Source of the DNA: an uncultured Bacteroidota bacterium
GTDB lineage: Bacteria > Bacteroidota > Bacteroidia > Chitinophagales > Chitinophagaceae
Assembly: GCA_938008665.1 (NCBI GenBank)
Contig: CALLKA010000149.1
Location: forward strand, 3,051 to 67,050
DNA: 64,000 nucleotides
Reading direction: 5' to 3'
In this document: in pieces, positions 50,203 to 60,594 of the stretch
How the letters are laid out: the number at the start of each line of letters is the position of its first letter
Position numbering within the stretch: position 1 is the stretch's first letter
Notes under the pieces: generated by a model
Seen by the model: the letters and a program-made list of their open reading frames with translations, nothing else
The model's database searches: none
Told to the model about the DNA's origin: nothing
Position numbers and translations under genes: made by a program

Positions 50203-52332
50203 TTACTTCGCCATTACATACACCGCCCAGCTCATGAAATAGGCGAGGCCGGTCATCATAAAAAATTGAATGGTGGGCCATTTCCAGGATTGCGTTTCCC
50301 GCTTTACCACAGCAAGTGTACTCATACATTGCATGGCCAATACATAAAATATCATAAGAGATAAAGCAGCCGCAAAGCTATATACCTTGGTGCCATCAGG
50401 TCGCACTGCTGCTTTTAGTTTATCACGTAAGGAACTATTGTCTGATTCTTCCACACTATATAAAGTAGCCATGGTGCCTACAAATACTTCACGCGCCGCA
50501 AAGGAAGTGATCAGCGCGATGCCTATTTTCCAATCAAATCCCAATGGGGCAATAAGGGGTTCAATTTGCTTACCCATAATACCTGCGTAGGAATTTTCTA
50601 ATTTTTCAGTATTGTATTCGCGATCCATTTGCTTTTGTTGTAATTCATTCATCTTTTGTGCACCATTATTACTTGAAATTTGTTGTGCATATTTCTCGTT
50701 GACCAATTTCATTTTTTCAGTAGGGCCGTAACTACTTAAAAACCACAACAACAAACTAATAATGATAATTACCTTACCCGCATCTCGCACGAAGATGGTT
50801 GCTTTTTGGATCATGGTCGTGCCTACATTTTTCCAACGTGGCGCGCGGTAAACAGGTAGTTCTAATATGAAATAACTCTTCTCTTTAATTTTAATAAACC
50901 ACTTTAAGACCATACTAGCAAGTAATGCCATTACGATGCCCATGACATATAATCCCATCATCACTAATCCTTGCAAGCTTAAAAATCCAAAATATATTTT
51001 ATCGTCAATCACCAATGAAATTAAAATTGTGTACACCGGTAACCTTGCACTGCAACTCATAAAAGGCGTGACCATGATGGTCAGTAATCTTTCCTTTCTA
51101 TTTTCAATATTACGGGCACTCATAATCGCAGGTACCGCACAGGCAAATCCACTGATCATGGGCATTACACTTTTTCCATTGAGTCCCACTTTGCGCATGA
51201 GCTTGTCACTTAAAAAACTAATACGCGCCATATAGCCTGTATCTTCCAACAAAGTAATCAAACCAAATAGGATCATGATTTGTGGTACAAATATCACAAT
51301 GCCGCCAATACCAGCAACCAAACCATTCACGAGTAAATCTTCCCACCAAACATTGGGTAGTACTGCGTTTAAATAGGCGGTGACATTGGTAAATATCCAC
51401 TCTATCCCATCCATTGGAAATTTAGCCATCCAAAAAACGGATTGAAACAAAATAAATAAAACTGAAAATAAAATGGCATAGCCGCCTATGCGGTGTAAGA
51501 ATATATTATCTAATTTTTCTGATCTCTTCTTTTTCGCTGTCGGGTCGGGTTCCACTACGCGATTTTTCATAATCTCTTGAATATGACTATAGCGTTGTAA
51601 AATTTCCTGTGCCTGCGTTTTTGTATGATTAAAATTGTGATCAATTTCAATCTGCTCAATGGTTTGCTGCATTTCCTCCTCTAATGGAAATGCTTCATGG
51701 TGCATCAAATAATGTAACGCAGCGTAGTCACTATGTGTAGGGTATAATTTTTTAAAATCAATAATGGCTTCTGGCGCTAATGCTTTATTGTCAATAAAAC
51801 TTTCGACATTTTTAGCACGCGGGGTTTGAATAATAGAATTTAATGCGGCCTTTAATTCTTGTAAACCTTTATTTTTTCTTGCATCTACTGCAACCACTGG
51901 TATGCCTAAATCTTCTTGCAATCCTGCAATATCTATTTTGATTCCTTTTTTTGCTGCAAGGTCATTCATGGTAAGTGCCAATACCACTGGAATTTTTAAG
52001 TCAATGATTTGACTACAAAAAAGTAAATTTCTTTTTAAATTACTGGCATCAGCAATTAATAGTATGACATCCGTCTTCACCTCTTGGTCAACACCCATCA
52101 AAACTTTATAAGCCACCCATTCATCTTCTCGTTTAGGGTAAAAACTATAAGTGCCGGGTAAATCAATTAAGGTGGTGGGCTGTTCGCCAATATCCAAATG
52201 CCCGGTTTTTTTATCTACGGTGACGCCGGGGAAATTACCCACTTTTTGGTGCAGGCCAGTAAGTGCATTAAATAAGGAGCTTTTCCCCGAATTGGGGTTC
52301 CCTACAAGTGCGATATGTAAACTGGCTTTCAT
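50203..52332 (-). CDS. feoB: Ferrous iron transporter FeoB
   Basis: 709 residues. The G domain has G1 GNPNSGKSS (10-18), the G2-region Thr in FPGVTVDKKTG and G3 DLPGTY. The usual NxxD appears as TMND. A spacer helical region and eight or more membrane helices follow, with the Gate motifs MPMISGFACAVPAIMSAR and FAAREVFVGTMATLY. It imports Fe(II). No feoA is fused or adjacent, unlike many Bacteroidota. Confidence 0.96.
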   Translation of the reverse strand: MKASLHIALVGNPNSGKSSLFNALTGLHQKVGNFPGVTVDKKTGHLDIGEQPTTLIDLPGTYSFYPKREDEWVAYKVLMGVDQEVKTDVILLIADASNLKRNLLFCSQIIDLKIPVVLALTMNDLAAKKGIKIDIAGLQEDLGIPVVAVDARKNKGLQELKAALNSIIQTPRAKNVESFIDNKALAPEAIIDFKKLYPTHSDYAALHYLMHHEAFPLEEEMQQTIEQIEIDHNFNHTKTQAQEILQRYSHIQEIMKNRVVEPDPTAKKKRSEKLDNIFLHRIGGYAILFSVLFILFQSVFWMAKFPMDGIEWIFTNVTAYLNAVLPNVWWEDLLVNGLVAGIGGIVIFVPQIMILFGLITLLEDTGYMARISFLSDKLMRKVGLNGKSVMPMISGFACAVPAIMSARNIENRKERLLTIMVTPFMSCSARLPVYTILISLVIDDKIYFGFLSLQGLVMMGLYVMGIVMALLASMVLKWFIKIKEKSYFILELPVYRAPRWKNVGTTMIQKATIFVRDAGKVIIIISLLLWFLSSYGPTEKMKLVNEKYAQQISSNNGAQKMNELQQKQMDREYNTEKLENSYAGIMGKQIEPLIAPLGFDWKIGIALITSFAAREVFVGTMATLYSVEESDNSSLRDKLKAAVRPDGTKVYSFAAALSLMIFYVLAMQCMSTLAVVKRETQSWKWPTIQFFMMTGLAYFMSWAVYVMAK

Positions 52333-52552
52333 GAGGTGGCAAAGCTAACTTTTAACATTGGGTATAGCTTACGAAATAGGAAATTGAGAACTGCGCTAAA
52401 AATGATTAAAATCATAAGTTTCCACCTTGGCTTTACCACAGTTGGGTTTATAATCAATCCCTACATTATCCCTTAATTTTCTTGTTAGGTATTTGATAAA
52501 TACCTTCTATTTCCTAGCTGCTTTGCTTATTTTTGTTACACAAACAGATATT

Positions 52553-54178
52553 ATGCGTAAAATACTAGGGTTGGTTTTAATTTTGTTGCCTTTCATTGGG
52601 ATGGCTCAAAAATTAACAAAAACTGATAAAGTCCTTATTCAAAATGTACAAAATCATATCAGGTATTTAGCGAGTGATGAACTTGAAGGTCGTCGTGCAG
52701 GTTCGGTAGGTGAGCAAAAATCGGTGAACTACATCGTTGCACAATATCAAGCCTTGGGCATACAACCCATGGGTGTGGATGGCTATATCCAACCATTCCC
52801 AATTGATGAAGGCAAACGTTTAACGGCAGGTTCATTTTTGAATATCAATGGGGAAGCACTTGTGTATGATAAAGAATTTATTCCATTGTCCAATAGTGGA
52901 TCAGGAAAATTTAATTCCAACGCAGCGATTACTTTAAATGAATCTAAACAAGTTTGGTTTAAGGATTTAAATGAAGTGTTAGATGCTGCAGTGACCAATC
53001 CGCATTTTGATTTGAATCAATGGATCATTGATTTTACCAAAGAAGTAAAAGCAAAAGGGGCTAGCGCTTTATTTTTATATAATAAAGGAACTTTTGTTGA
53101 CAACATTCAATTTAATAAATTTGATACTGCTGCTTCTTTGTCTATCCCAGTCGTTTATTTTACAAGAAATGGTTGGTTGAAACATTTCAATGATGATATT
53201 GATACTTATAAAATTAATGCGAATATTGAATTTGAACATGCAACTCGAACTGCACATAATGTGGCAGCTTTTATTGATAACCAAGCAGCGAATACGGTTG
53301 TTATTGGCGCACATTTGGATCACTTAGGTTACAATGAAGATCGCAATGCATTAGATATTAATAATGCAATTCGTAATGGCGCAGATGATAATGCAAGTGG
53401 TACTAGTGCGATTATTGAATTGGCTAAATTATTAAAGAAAAAATCACCTAAAAATAATAACTATTTAATCCTTCATTTTTCGGGCGAAGAATTAGGATTA
53501 TTTGGAAGTAAGTATTGGCTAGAACATCCAACTTATAAAGGCAATTTAAATTACATGATTAATTTGGATATGGTGGGCAGATATGATACCGCACGTAAAT
53601 TAACAGTGGGTGGGTATGGTACTTCAACAAAATGGGCTGAGGTATTGGCCAAAACACCAACTAGTTTATTAACGCATTATGATAGTGCTGGCGCGGGTCC
53701 TAGCGATCATGCGAGTTTTTATCGCAAGGATATGCCTGTGTTATTTATGTTTACCGGAAGCCATAGTGATTATCATAAAGCCACCGATGATGGGGATAAA
53801 ATTAATTATGCAGGAGAAGCAACCATCATTCAATATGTACATAATATTATTAAAAATACAGATGCTGTTGGCAAACTTGATTTTTTAAAAACACGTGAAA
53901 CTTCCATGGGCAAAAGCAATAAGTTCACGGTGAGTTTAGGGGTGATGCCCGACTATGCATTTACTGGAACAGGGGTTCGGATTGAAGGCGCAACGCCAGG
54001 AAAATTAGCAGAGCGTTTGGGCATGAAAGGCGGTGATATATTACTACAACTAGGCGACTATAAGTTGGTTGATGTGATGAGTTATATGACGGCGCTTTCG
54101 AAATTTAAAAAGGGAGACAAAACAACACTTATATACATGAGAGGCGCAGATGAGGTGAAATTAGATATCGAGTTTTAA
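52553..54178 (+). CDS. M28-family metallopeptidase with C-terminal PDZ domain
   Basis: 541 residues from the ATG at 52553, which starts a signal peptide (MRKILGLVLILLPFIGMAQ); a frame opening at 52493 would bury it. A PA-like insert covers about 100-230. Zinc ligands: GAHLDHLG (His, Asp), NGADDNASG (Asp), SGEELGLFGS (catalytic Glu pair), LDMVGR (Asp) and GPSDHASF (His). The last ~90 residues form a PDZ domain (GVRIEGATPGKLAERLGMKGGD). An exported aminopeptidase. Confidence 0.92.
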   Translation: MRKILGLVLILLPFIGMAQKLTKTDKVLIQNVQNHIRYLASDELEGRRAGSVGEQKSVNYIVAQYQALGIQPMGVDGYIQPFPIDEGKRLTAGSFLNINGEALVYDKEFIPLSNSGSGKFNSNAAITLNESKQVWFKDLNEVLDAAVTNPHFDLNQWIIDFTKEVKAKGASALFLYNKGTFVDNIQFNKFDTAASLSIPVVYFTRNGWLKHFNDDIDTYKINANIEFEHATRTAHNVAAFIDNQAANTVVIGAHLDHLGYNEDRNALDINNAIRNGADDNASGTSAIIELAKLLKKKSPKNNNYLILHFSGEELGLFGSKYWLEHPTYKGNLNYMINLDMVGRYDTARKLTVGGYGTSTKWAEVLAKTPTSLLTHYDSAGAGPSDHASFYRKDMPVLFMFTGSHSDYHKATDDGDKINYAGEATIIQYVHNIIKNTDAVGKLDFLKTRETSMGKSNKFTVSLGVMPDYAFTGTGVRIEGATPGKLAERLGMKGGDILLQLGDYKLVDVMSYMTALSKFKKGDKTTLIYMRGADEVKLDIEF

Positions 54179-54225
54179 CGTGGATAGTTGGTTTGATAAA
54201 AACTTTAGTTTTATAAATTTATAAA

Positions 54226-54666
54226 GTGAGTAAATTAATTTTAGATCAGGATGCAATTAACGAAAATGATTTCGAGGGAACTCGCATCTTAGGTATTTCT
54301 GCGCCGATCAAAAATTATCAATTCTGTATTTTATTAAATCAATACATGGGTTTTGAATTCAGGTTTAATCCTGATCACGAAATTGCTTTAAAAAGAAAAA
54401 ATAGAACTTACTATTTTTCCATGTATGAAGGAACTGAACCTACAACTTCCATTCAGCATTTTGTTTACCACAATCAATTTGATGGTGAATATTTATTGCC
54501 CGAATTGAAACACATGGATTTTATTTGGTGGATCAGAGGGGAGTGGATTGAGGACGAAAAAGTAAATGATATTTTACAAACGGTCCGCGACATCAAAGGC
54601 GTTCAAATGGTCGCCGAGCTCACCCCCGATCAAATCAAAAATAAAGGGCATTTGATTTTTGAATAA
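54226..54666 (+). CDS. IPExxxVDY-family protein
   Basis: 146 residues with a GTG start at 54226. It shows the family look of this Bacteroidota-specific group (FEFRFNPDHEIALKRKN, HMDFIWWIRGEW), whose function is unknown. Useful mainly as a lineage marker. No signal peptide. It stands alone between the M28 peptidase and selD. Confidence 0.75.
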   Translation: MSKLILDQDAINENDFEGTRILGISAPIKNYQFCILLNQYMGFEFRFNPDHEIALKRKNRTYYFSMYEGTEPTTSIQHFVYHNQFDGEYLLPELKHMDFIWWIRGEWIEDEKVNDILQTVRDIKGVQMVAELTPDQIKNKGHLIFE

Positions 54667-54707
54667 ATGATAGCAATAAAACAAACGTCAAAAAGTCCTC
54701 GTTGATG

Positions 54708-55763
54708 CTAGTCCTTTTGGATATAAATTCTTTTATCCATTGCTGCACTGCATGTTCCAATAGGCTCGGTATAGTGAATACCTAACTCTTTTAAAATTGT
54801 TTGAACTTTTTGTAACGCATCTGGGGCTACTGCTATTAATAATCCGCCATTGGTTTGCGGATCGGGCAATAATTTAGTTGCTTCTTCCTCGTCAATGCCA
54901 GCACCAAAAACTACGCCAGCGCTGCATGAGCTCCAATTACGCGCGGTGGCGCCAGGGATTGTTTTTTGTGCAATATAACTGCGAACTGCTGGTATAATGG
55001 GAATTTGATTATAATGTATGGTGGCAGATAAATTACTTCCTTCCATCATCTCTGTTAAATGTCCTAATAATCCAAAACCGGTTACATCGGTCATCGCATG
55101 TACTTCTTTTATTTTTCCTAATGCTTCTCCTGCTTTGTTAATGGTGGTTAATTGTTTGACTAAAAAATTCAAATCTTCTTCCGACAGTAATCCTCTTTTT
55201 TGTGCAGTTGCCATGATGCCCACCCCTAATGGCTTGGTCAATATTAATACATCACCTGGTTGTGCAGTATCGTTTCTTTTTAAATTTTCAATGTCAATAA
55301 TTCCATTCACCACCAATCCAAAAATTGGATCTTGACTATCAATACTATGTCCTCCTGCAATGACAATACCTGCATCAGCACAGGTTTTGCGCGCCCCTTC
55401 CATTACCTTTGCTGCTTCACTTGCAGGAAGTGAAGCGAGTGGCCACCCCAATACCGCCAAAGCAAATATCGGTTTCCCACCCATCGCATATACATCGCTA
55501 ATCGCATTGGCTGCTGCAATTTGTCCAAATGAAAATGCATCATCTACAATCGGCATAAAAAAATCGGTGGTACTAATCACTGCAGTTTTTTCATCTATTT
55601 GATACACTGCTGCATCATCTCTACTGTCATTCCCCACTAATAATTGCGGCACATTACTTTTTGCACCCACATTATGTGCGGCTAAAATTTCAGAAAGTAT
55701 CGCTGGTGAAATTTTACAACCACATCCACCACCTTTTGAGTATTGCGTTAATTTATATTCCAT
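54708..55763 (-). CDS. selD: Selenide, water dikinase (selenophosphate synthase)
   Basis: 351 residues. The glycine-rich N-terminal motif KGGGCGCKISP has Cys14 at the catalytic position, so this is the Cys and not the selenocysteine form. DDAAVY, STTDFFMPIVDD and VTGFGLLGHLTEM are also typical. It makes selenophosphate from selenide and ATP. No selA, selB or tRNA 2-selenouridine synthase is in the window, so its use here is unknown. 11 bp upstream of it lies birA on the same strand. Confidence 0.96.
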   Translation of the reverse strand: MEYKLTQYSKGGGCGCKISPAILSEILAAHNVGAKSNVPQLLVGNDSRDDAAVYQIDEKTAVISTTDFFMPIVDDAFSFGQIAAANAISDVYAMGGKPIFALAVLGWPLASLPASEAAKVMEGARKTCADAGIVIAGGHSIDSQDPIFGLVVNGIIDIENLKRNDTAQPGDVLILTKPLGVGIMATAQKRGLLSEEDLNFLVKQLTTINKAGEALGKIKEVHAMTDVTGFGLLGHLTEMMEGSNLSATIHYNQIPIIPAVRSYIAQKTIPGATARNWSSCSAGVVFGAGIDEEEATKLLPDPQTNGGLLIAVAPDALQKVQTILKELGIHYTEPIGTCSAAMDKRIYIQKD

Positions 55764-55774
55764 TGTGTTTTTCT

Positions 55775-56425
55775 TTATTCGCTTTTAATTTTTATTAGTT
55801 GTAATTCCATTTTTTGTAAAGTCAATGCTTCCCCTTCGGTTAACCATAAATTTAAGGAGGCGCTTAATGATTCAGCTAATTTTTTTTGCATTGCCTTTAT
55901 ATCCCAATCCTTTCCGGTAATTTGTTTCAAGGAAACGGGATTTCCAGCCTCATTTGAAAATTGGGTTTGGTTAATATTGAGGCCAATACCAATGACGGTC
56001 CAAGTCCAATGGGTTCCGCGAACTATGTTTTCAATCAATATGCCCCCTGCCTTTCTGTCACGCCAATAGAGATCATTGGGTTTTTTGATTTTGGTCTCCT
56101 CCCCAGCAAATTCCATAAAAAATGCTTGTGCCCCCAGTGCCACTGCTGCGGATAGTCCCAACTGCTCACTTGGAACCCAATTTTTACCCTGTTTTAGTGC
56201 ATTTAACTCCAAAACATAGGTGCAAAGTAGGTTTTCGCCCCGATGACTCTCCCAAATTCGGCCATGTTGCCCCTTCCCATTCGTCTGAAAATCAGTTTGG
56301 TACACACTGCCAGATAAGGCCTTTTGGGCATGAATCTGCTCCATGGCATACATATTGGTACTATCAATCTCAGACAGTTCTATAAGCGGCTCCCCTAATG
56401 TGATAATTGGTGTGGCAGGTGACAA
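55775..56425 (-). CDS. birA: Biotin--[acetyl-CoA-carboxylase] ligase
   Basis: 216 residues, the short class I form without a DNA-binding domain. EIDSTNMYAMEQ, QTNGKGQHGRIWESHRGENL (the GRGRxG-type biotinyl-AMP loop), KKPNDLYW and GGILIEN are diagnostic. It attaches biotin to carboxylase carrier proteins. Divergent from rsfS. Confidence 0.94.
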   Translation of the reverse strand: MSPATPIITLGEPLIELSEIDSTNMYAMEQIHAQKALSGSVYQTDFQTNGKGQHGRIWESHRGENLLCTYVLELNALKQGKNWVPSEQLGLSAAVALGAQAFFMEFAGEETKIKKPNDLYWRDRKAGGILIENIVRGTHWTWTVIGIGLNINQTQFSNEAGNPVSLKQITGKDWDIKAMQKKLAESLSASLNLWLTEGEALTLQKMELQLIKIKSE

Positions 56426-56518
56426 AGAATTGTTATTTTTGTAAAGTTAGCATAGAATAATATTTAATTTATTAATCTTTAGACTAATAAAGCAATAACA
56501 AATAAATAAAAAGCATCA

Positions 56519-56923
56519 TTGGAACATCTTACTGCATTGAAAAATCGACCAAAATCGTCGACACCTCAAATTACGCGCAACGCTAAAATATTCAAAACCA
56601 TTATTAAAGCAATTCAGGATAAAAAAGGGGAAAATATTATCAGCATGGATTTGAGAAAAATTCAGGAATCTACGACTGATTTTTTTATCATTTGTGAAGC
56701 AAATAATACCACACAATTAAAAGCGATTGCTGATAATGTGGAATATGAAGTGAAAACAAATTGTTCTGAATGGGCATACAAAAGTGAGGGCAAAACAGCG
56801 GCACAATGGTTACTTATTGATTACATTAATATCGTTGTTCATATTATGCATCCCGAGTCTAGGCATTTTTATCAGTTAGAAGAAATGTGGAGTGACGCAG
56901 ATACAAAAATGCATGATTTGTAA
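56519..56923 (+). CDS. rsfS: Ribosome silencing factor (Iojap/RsfS)
   Basis: 134 residues. No in-frame ATG precedes the conserved domain, so a TTG at 56519 is the likely start. DLRKIQESTTDFFIICEANNTTQLKAIADNV and EWAYKSEGKTAAQWLLIDYINIVVHIMH are the family core. It binds ribosomal protein L14 and blocks subunit joining in starvation. The birA-rsfS-ftsH order is, from memory, common in Bacteroidota. Confidence 0.92.
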   Translation: MEHLTALKNRPKSSTPQITRNAKIFKTIIKAIQDKKGENIISMDLRKIQESTTDFFIICEANNTTQLKAIADNVEYEVKTNCSEWAYKSEGKTAAQWLLIDYINIVVHIMHPESRHFYQLEEMWSDADTKMHDL

Positions 56924-57023
56924 ACTATTTTAATATTTGCGTTGTTATTATAAAAACAAAATGTTGCTCCTGCTGAAATTAATGTGATTTCATTAGAGGC
57001 GTTCGAAAAAATAAATATCGATT

Positions 57024-59120
57024 ATGATTCCTGATAATAAAAAAAAGAAAGGTTCGCCGTTGGGTGATGGTCCTAAGTTGCCTAAGTTCAATATATATTG
57101 GATTTATGGTTTAATTGCGATCTCCTTATTGTCTGCACGTTTTTTCCAAATGGCACCTGAAATTCGTCTTACGACTGAACAGGAATTTAAGCAAGTCATG
57201 CTTTCTAATGGCGATGTGGAGCGTATTGATTTGGTCCAAAATAAGGAGTTGGTTCGTGTATATATCAAACCAGATAGTATTGGAAAAGATTTTTATGTTC
57301 AAAAATTAAAAACAAAAATTGACAAAGCGAAAGTAAAGGGGGTTCCTTTATTTGAGTTTAGTGTTACGGATTGGAATAGCTTTAACGAACGTCTACAAAA
57401 ATTTTATGAGCAAAAAGGAATTACTGAAATTCCTCAAAATACGGTGAAGGAAGGAGAGTGGTTTGGCCCAATTGCAAATACCATTTTTTCATTTGTATTA
57501 ATTATTGTGGTTTGGGTTTTATTGATGCGCAAGATGGGCGGCGGCGGCGGAAGTGGCGGTGGCCCAGGTGGAATTTTTAATGTAGGTAAATCTAAGGCGA
57601 CCTTATTTGAAAAAGGCGGCACTAAAGTCAATATTACTTTTGCAGATGTTGCAGGTTTGGAGGAAGCAAAGGAAGAAGTAATGGAGATTGTAGATTTCTT
57701 AAAACAACCAAAAAAATATACAGCACTCGGTGGTAAAATTCCTAAGGGCGCATTATTAATTGGTCCTCCAGGTACTGGTAAAACTTTATTAGCAAAAGCG
57801 ATGGCGGGGGAAGCGCAAGTGCCTTTCTTTAGCTTAAGTGGATCTGATTTTGTGGAGATGTTTGTGGGTGTGGGCGCAAGTCGTGTGCGTGATTTATTTA
57901 AACAAGCGCGTGAAAAAGCACCTTGTATTATTTTCATTGATGAGATTGATGCGATTGGTCGTGCACGTGGTAAAAATGCCATGATGAGCAATGATGAACG
58001 CGAAAATACATTGAACCAATTACTAGTGGAAATGGATGGCTTTGGTGGAGATACAGGAATTATTATTTTAGCTGCAACAAATCGTCCTGATGTATTAGAT
58101 AGTGCCTTATTGAGACCAGGTCGTTTTGATCGTCAAATATCTATTGATCGTCCTGATGTAAAAGGTCGTGAGGAAATATTTAAAGTGCATTTAGGCCCCA
58201 TTAAAGTTTCTGAAAATTTAGACGTACATAAATTGGCGGAACAAACACCAGGTTTTGCGGGCGCTGATATTGCCAACGTATGTAATGAAGCAGCATTGAT
58301 TGCAGCAAGAAAAGGAAAGACAGGTGTGGAGATGAAAGATTTTCAAGATGCCATTGATAGAGTAATCGGCGGACTAGAGAAAAAGAATAAAATTATTTCT
58401 AAGGAAGAAAAAGAAGTTATTGCTTATCATGAAGCAGGTCATGCAATATGTGGTTGGTTTTTAGAACATGCATATCCATTATTAAAAGTAACCATTGTAC
58501 CTCGTGGTACTGCTGCGTTAGGTTATGCGCAATACACGCCCAAGGAGCAATACTTATATACAATTGAGCAATTAACGGATCAAATGTGTATGACTTTAGG
58601 CGGCCGTGCTGCAGAACAAATTTTCTTTGGTCGCATATCTACTGGTGCATCTAATGACTTACAACAAATCACTAAGATGGCTTATTCAATGGTGACTACT
58701 TATGGTATGAATGATAAAATTGGTAACGTAAGTTTTTACGATCCTTCTCAAGAAAATACTTTTCAAAAGCCTTTTAGCGAAGAAACAGGAAAAATTATCG
58801 ATGAGGAAGTGCGTAAGATGATTGATGCTGCTTATCAAAGAACTTTAGAATTGTTAACTTCTAAAAAAGAGCAAGTAGAGAAATTAGCAAAAGAATTATT
58901 AGACAAAGAAGTTTTACATAAAAGTGATGTGGAAGCGTTAATTGGAAACCGTCCATTTGAGGAAGAAAAAGTGGTTACTTTTGATGTAGAAGAAGGCAAG
59001 GATCAAGTTGCTCCTGTTGAAGCTCCGGTAGCTGATACAGTTTCAACTGAAGAAGTTGTCGTTGCTTCTCCAGATCAAGATATTGCAGCGGATAACACTG
59101 AAAAACCAAGTACCACTTAA
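57024..59120 (+). CDS. ftsH: ATP-dependent zinc metalloprotease FtsH
   Basis: 698 residues. Two membrane helices (about 27-44 and 150-168) flank a periplasmic domain; a [12 protein letters not shown] linker follows. Walker A is GPPGTGKT (about 247-254), Walker [12 protein letters not shown], and the second region of homology RPGRFDRQ. The zinc site HEAGH is at 469-473. An acidic tail of about 60 residues ends the protein. It degrades misfolded and regulatory membrane proteins. Confidence 0.97.
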   Translation: MIPDNKKKKGSPLGDGPKLPKFNIYWIYGLIAISLLSARFFQMAPEIRLTTEQEFKQVMLSNGDVERIDLVQNKELVRVYIKPDSIGKDFYVQKLKTKIDKAKVKGVPLFEFSVTDWNSFNERLQKFYEQKGITEIPQNTVKEGEWFGPIANTIFSFVLIIVVWVLLMRKMGGGGGSGGGPGGIFNVGKSKATLFEKGGTKVNITFADVAGLEEAKEEVMEIVDFLKQPKKYTALGGKIPKGALLIGPPGTGKTLLAKAMAGEAQVPFFSLSGSDFVEMFVGVGASRVRDLFKQAREKAPCIIFIDEIDAIGRARGKNAMMSNDERENTLNQLLVEMDGFGGDTGIIILAATNRPDVLDSALLRPGRFDRQISIDRPDVKGREEIFKVHLGPIKVSENLDVHKLAEQTPGFAGADIANVCNEAALIAARKGKTGVEMKDFQDAIDRVIGGLEKKNKIISKEEKEVIAYHEAGHAICGWFLEHAYPLLKVTIVPRGTAALGYAQYTPKEQYLYTIEQLTDQMCMTLGGRAAEQIFFGRISTGASNDLQQITKMAYSMVTTYGMNDKIGNVSFYDPSQENTFQKPFSEETGKIIDEEVRKMIDAAYQRTLELLTSKKEQVEKLAKELLDKEVLHKSDVEALIGNRPFEEEKVVTFDVEEGKDQVAPVEAPVADTVSTEEVVVASPDQDIAADNTEKPSTT

Positions 59121-59136
59121 GTATAAAACAGTTGTA

Positions 59137-59778
59137 ATGGAATCACAAGGTGCAAGAAGTAAAATATTACAGAAAATCAAACAGGCCCTAAAGGATCCTG
59201 TACCTGTTCCTTTCCCAGACCAAGTTGCGGAAACACCTATATTTTATCCGACGGATCAGGAATTGACGATTGAATTTGCACAAAAATTTACCGAGTTATT
59301 AGGCAAGTTTGTATACTGTGCCGATGAAGCTGAATTGGTCAGTCAATTGAGTGGATTAATAAAAGCCAACCAATGGGAGAAAATTTATTCCATTGAAGAA
59401 GGTTGGTTAGATGATATGAAAGAATACCATTTCGACCCAGTAAATACAGATGATTTGGCTGGATGCGATGCTGCGATTACTTTATGTGATCATTTAATTG
59501 CGAGAACTGGAACGATTGTATTAAGTAGTCAGCAATTAAGCGGCCGTACTACAAGTGTATATGCGCCTATTCATATTTGTATTGCTTACACGCATCAATT
59601 ATTGTTTGATGTTTCAGATAGCTTGGCGCAGTTTAAAAAGGAAGCGGATGTAATACCAAGTATGATTAGTTATGCTACTGGGCCAAGTCGTACTGCAGAT
59701 ATTGAAAAAACTTTGGTCGTGGGGGTGCATGGTCCTAAAGAAGTGTATTGTTTTTTGGTTGATAAGTTAGTGGATTAG
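59137..59778 (+). CDS. LUD-domain protein (LutC-like)
   Basis: 213 residues from the ATG at 59137, 16 bp after ftsH; an earlier frame opening would overlap ftsH. DAAITLCDHLIARTGTIVLSS and the C-terminal YATGPSRTADIEKTLVVGVHGPKEV are the LUD/DUF162 signature. LutC is part of the LutABC L-lactate oxidase in other bacteria, but LutA and LutB are not here, so the label lactate utilization is only by family. Confidence 0.88.
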   Translation: MESQGARSKILQKIKQALKDPVPVPFPDQVAETPIFYPTDQELTIEFAQKFTELLGKFVYCADEAELVSQLSGLIKANQWEKIYSIEEGWLDDMKEYHFDPVNTDDLAGCDAAITLCDHLIARTGTIVLSSQQLSGRTTSVYAPIHICIAYTHQLLFDVSDSLAQFKKEADVIPSMISYATGPSRTADIEKTLVVGVHGPKEVYCFLVDKLVD

Positions 59779-59819
59779 GCAATTCGTATTTTAAAAATTG
59801 GTTTCTAAAGCCCAGTTAC

Positions 59820-60581
59820 ATGGAATTAGCACACGGTAAAAAAATTTATTTCCTTTCTGATTTCCATTTGGGAGCACCCAATGCAATTGCTAGCCGTGAA
59901 AGAGAGCAACAGCTGGTGCAATTTCTTAAACAGGCCAAATCGGATGCAGCCGCTATTTTTATTGTTGGAGATATTTTTGATTTTTGGTTTGAATACAAAA
60001 CTGTCGTACCGAAGGGCTTTGTTCGGTTATTAGGGTGCTTGGCTGAAATTAGCGACGCCGGAATTCCCCTGCATATTTTTACTGGTAATCATGATTTATG
60101 GATGCGTGATTATTTAAAAGAGGAGCTTAATGCCCATGTGTATTTTGAACCCATGCAATTTGAATTTGCTGGAAAGAAATTTTTCATTGGTCATGGTGAT
60201 GGCTTGGGGCCAGGTGATGAAGGGTATAAGTTCATTAAAAAAATATTTACCAATCCGGTTTGCCAATGGTTGTTTGGTTGGTTACACCCTGATTTGGGTA
60301 TTCGATTGGCCAATTATTTTAGCGGAAAGAGTAGGGCAAAAACAGGAAGTAGTGACGAGCAGTTTTTGGGCGAGGATAAGGAGTGGCTTATTATTTATAC
60401 CAAACAAAAAGCAAAGGAGGTTGATGTTGCTTATTTTATTTTTGGACATCGACATTATGCAATTGATTTTAAAATAAGTGAAACAACAAGGTACATAAAT
60501 TTAGGGGATTGGATTCGCCTTTATACCTATGGTGTTTTTGACGGAACTACGATGCAATTGTTGGAATGGAAAAAATTATAA
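59820..60581 (+). CDS. lpxH: UDP-2,3-diacylglucosamine diphosphatase-like metallophosphoesterase
   Basis: 253 residues. The calcineurin-like metal motifs occur in order: FLSDFHLGAP (DxH), GDIFDFWFEY (GDxxD), GNHDLW (GNHD), GHGDGLG and GHRHYAID. The FDFWFEY block marks LpxH rather than a generic phosphatase. It makes lipid X in lipid A synthesis. Confidence 0.92.
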   Translation: MELAHGKKIYFLSDFHLGAPNAIASREREQQLVQFLKQAKSDAAAIFIVGDIFDFWFEYKTVVPKGFVRLLGCLAEISDAGIPLHIFTGNHDLWMRDYLKEELNAHVYFEPMQFEFAGKKFFIGHGDGLGPGDEGYKFIKKIFTNPVCQWLFGWLHPDLGIRLANYFSGKSRAKTGSSDEQFLGEDKEWLIIYTKQKAKEVDVAYFIFGHRHYAIDFKISETTRYINLGDWIRLYTYGVFDGTTMQLLEWKKL

Positions 60582-60594
60582 TTAATTCAATATT

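Noticed and set aside
57434..57991. 185-codon minus-strand frame
   Set aside because: Antisense to the FtsH AAA domain; the proline-rich run is the complement of the glycine linker.
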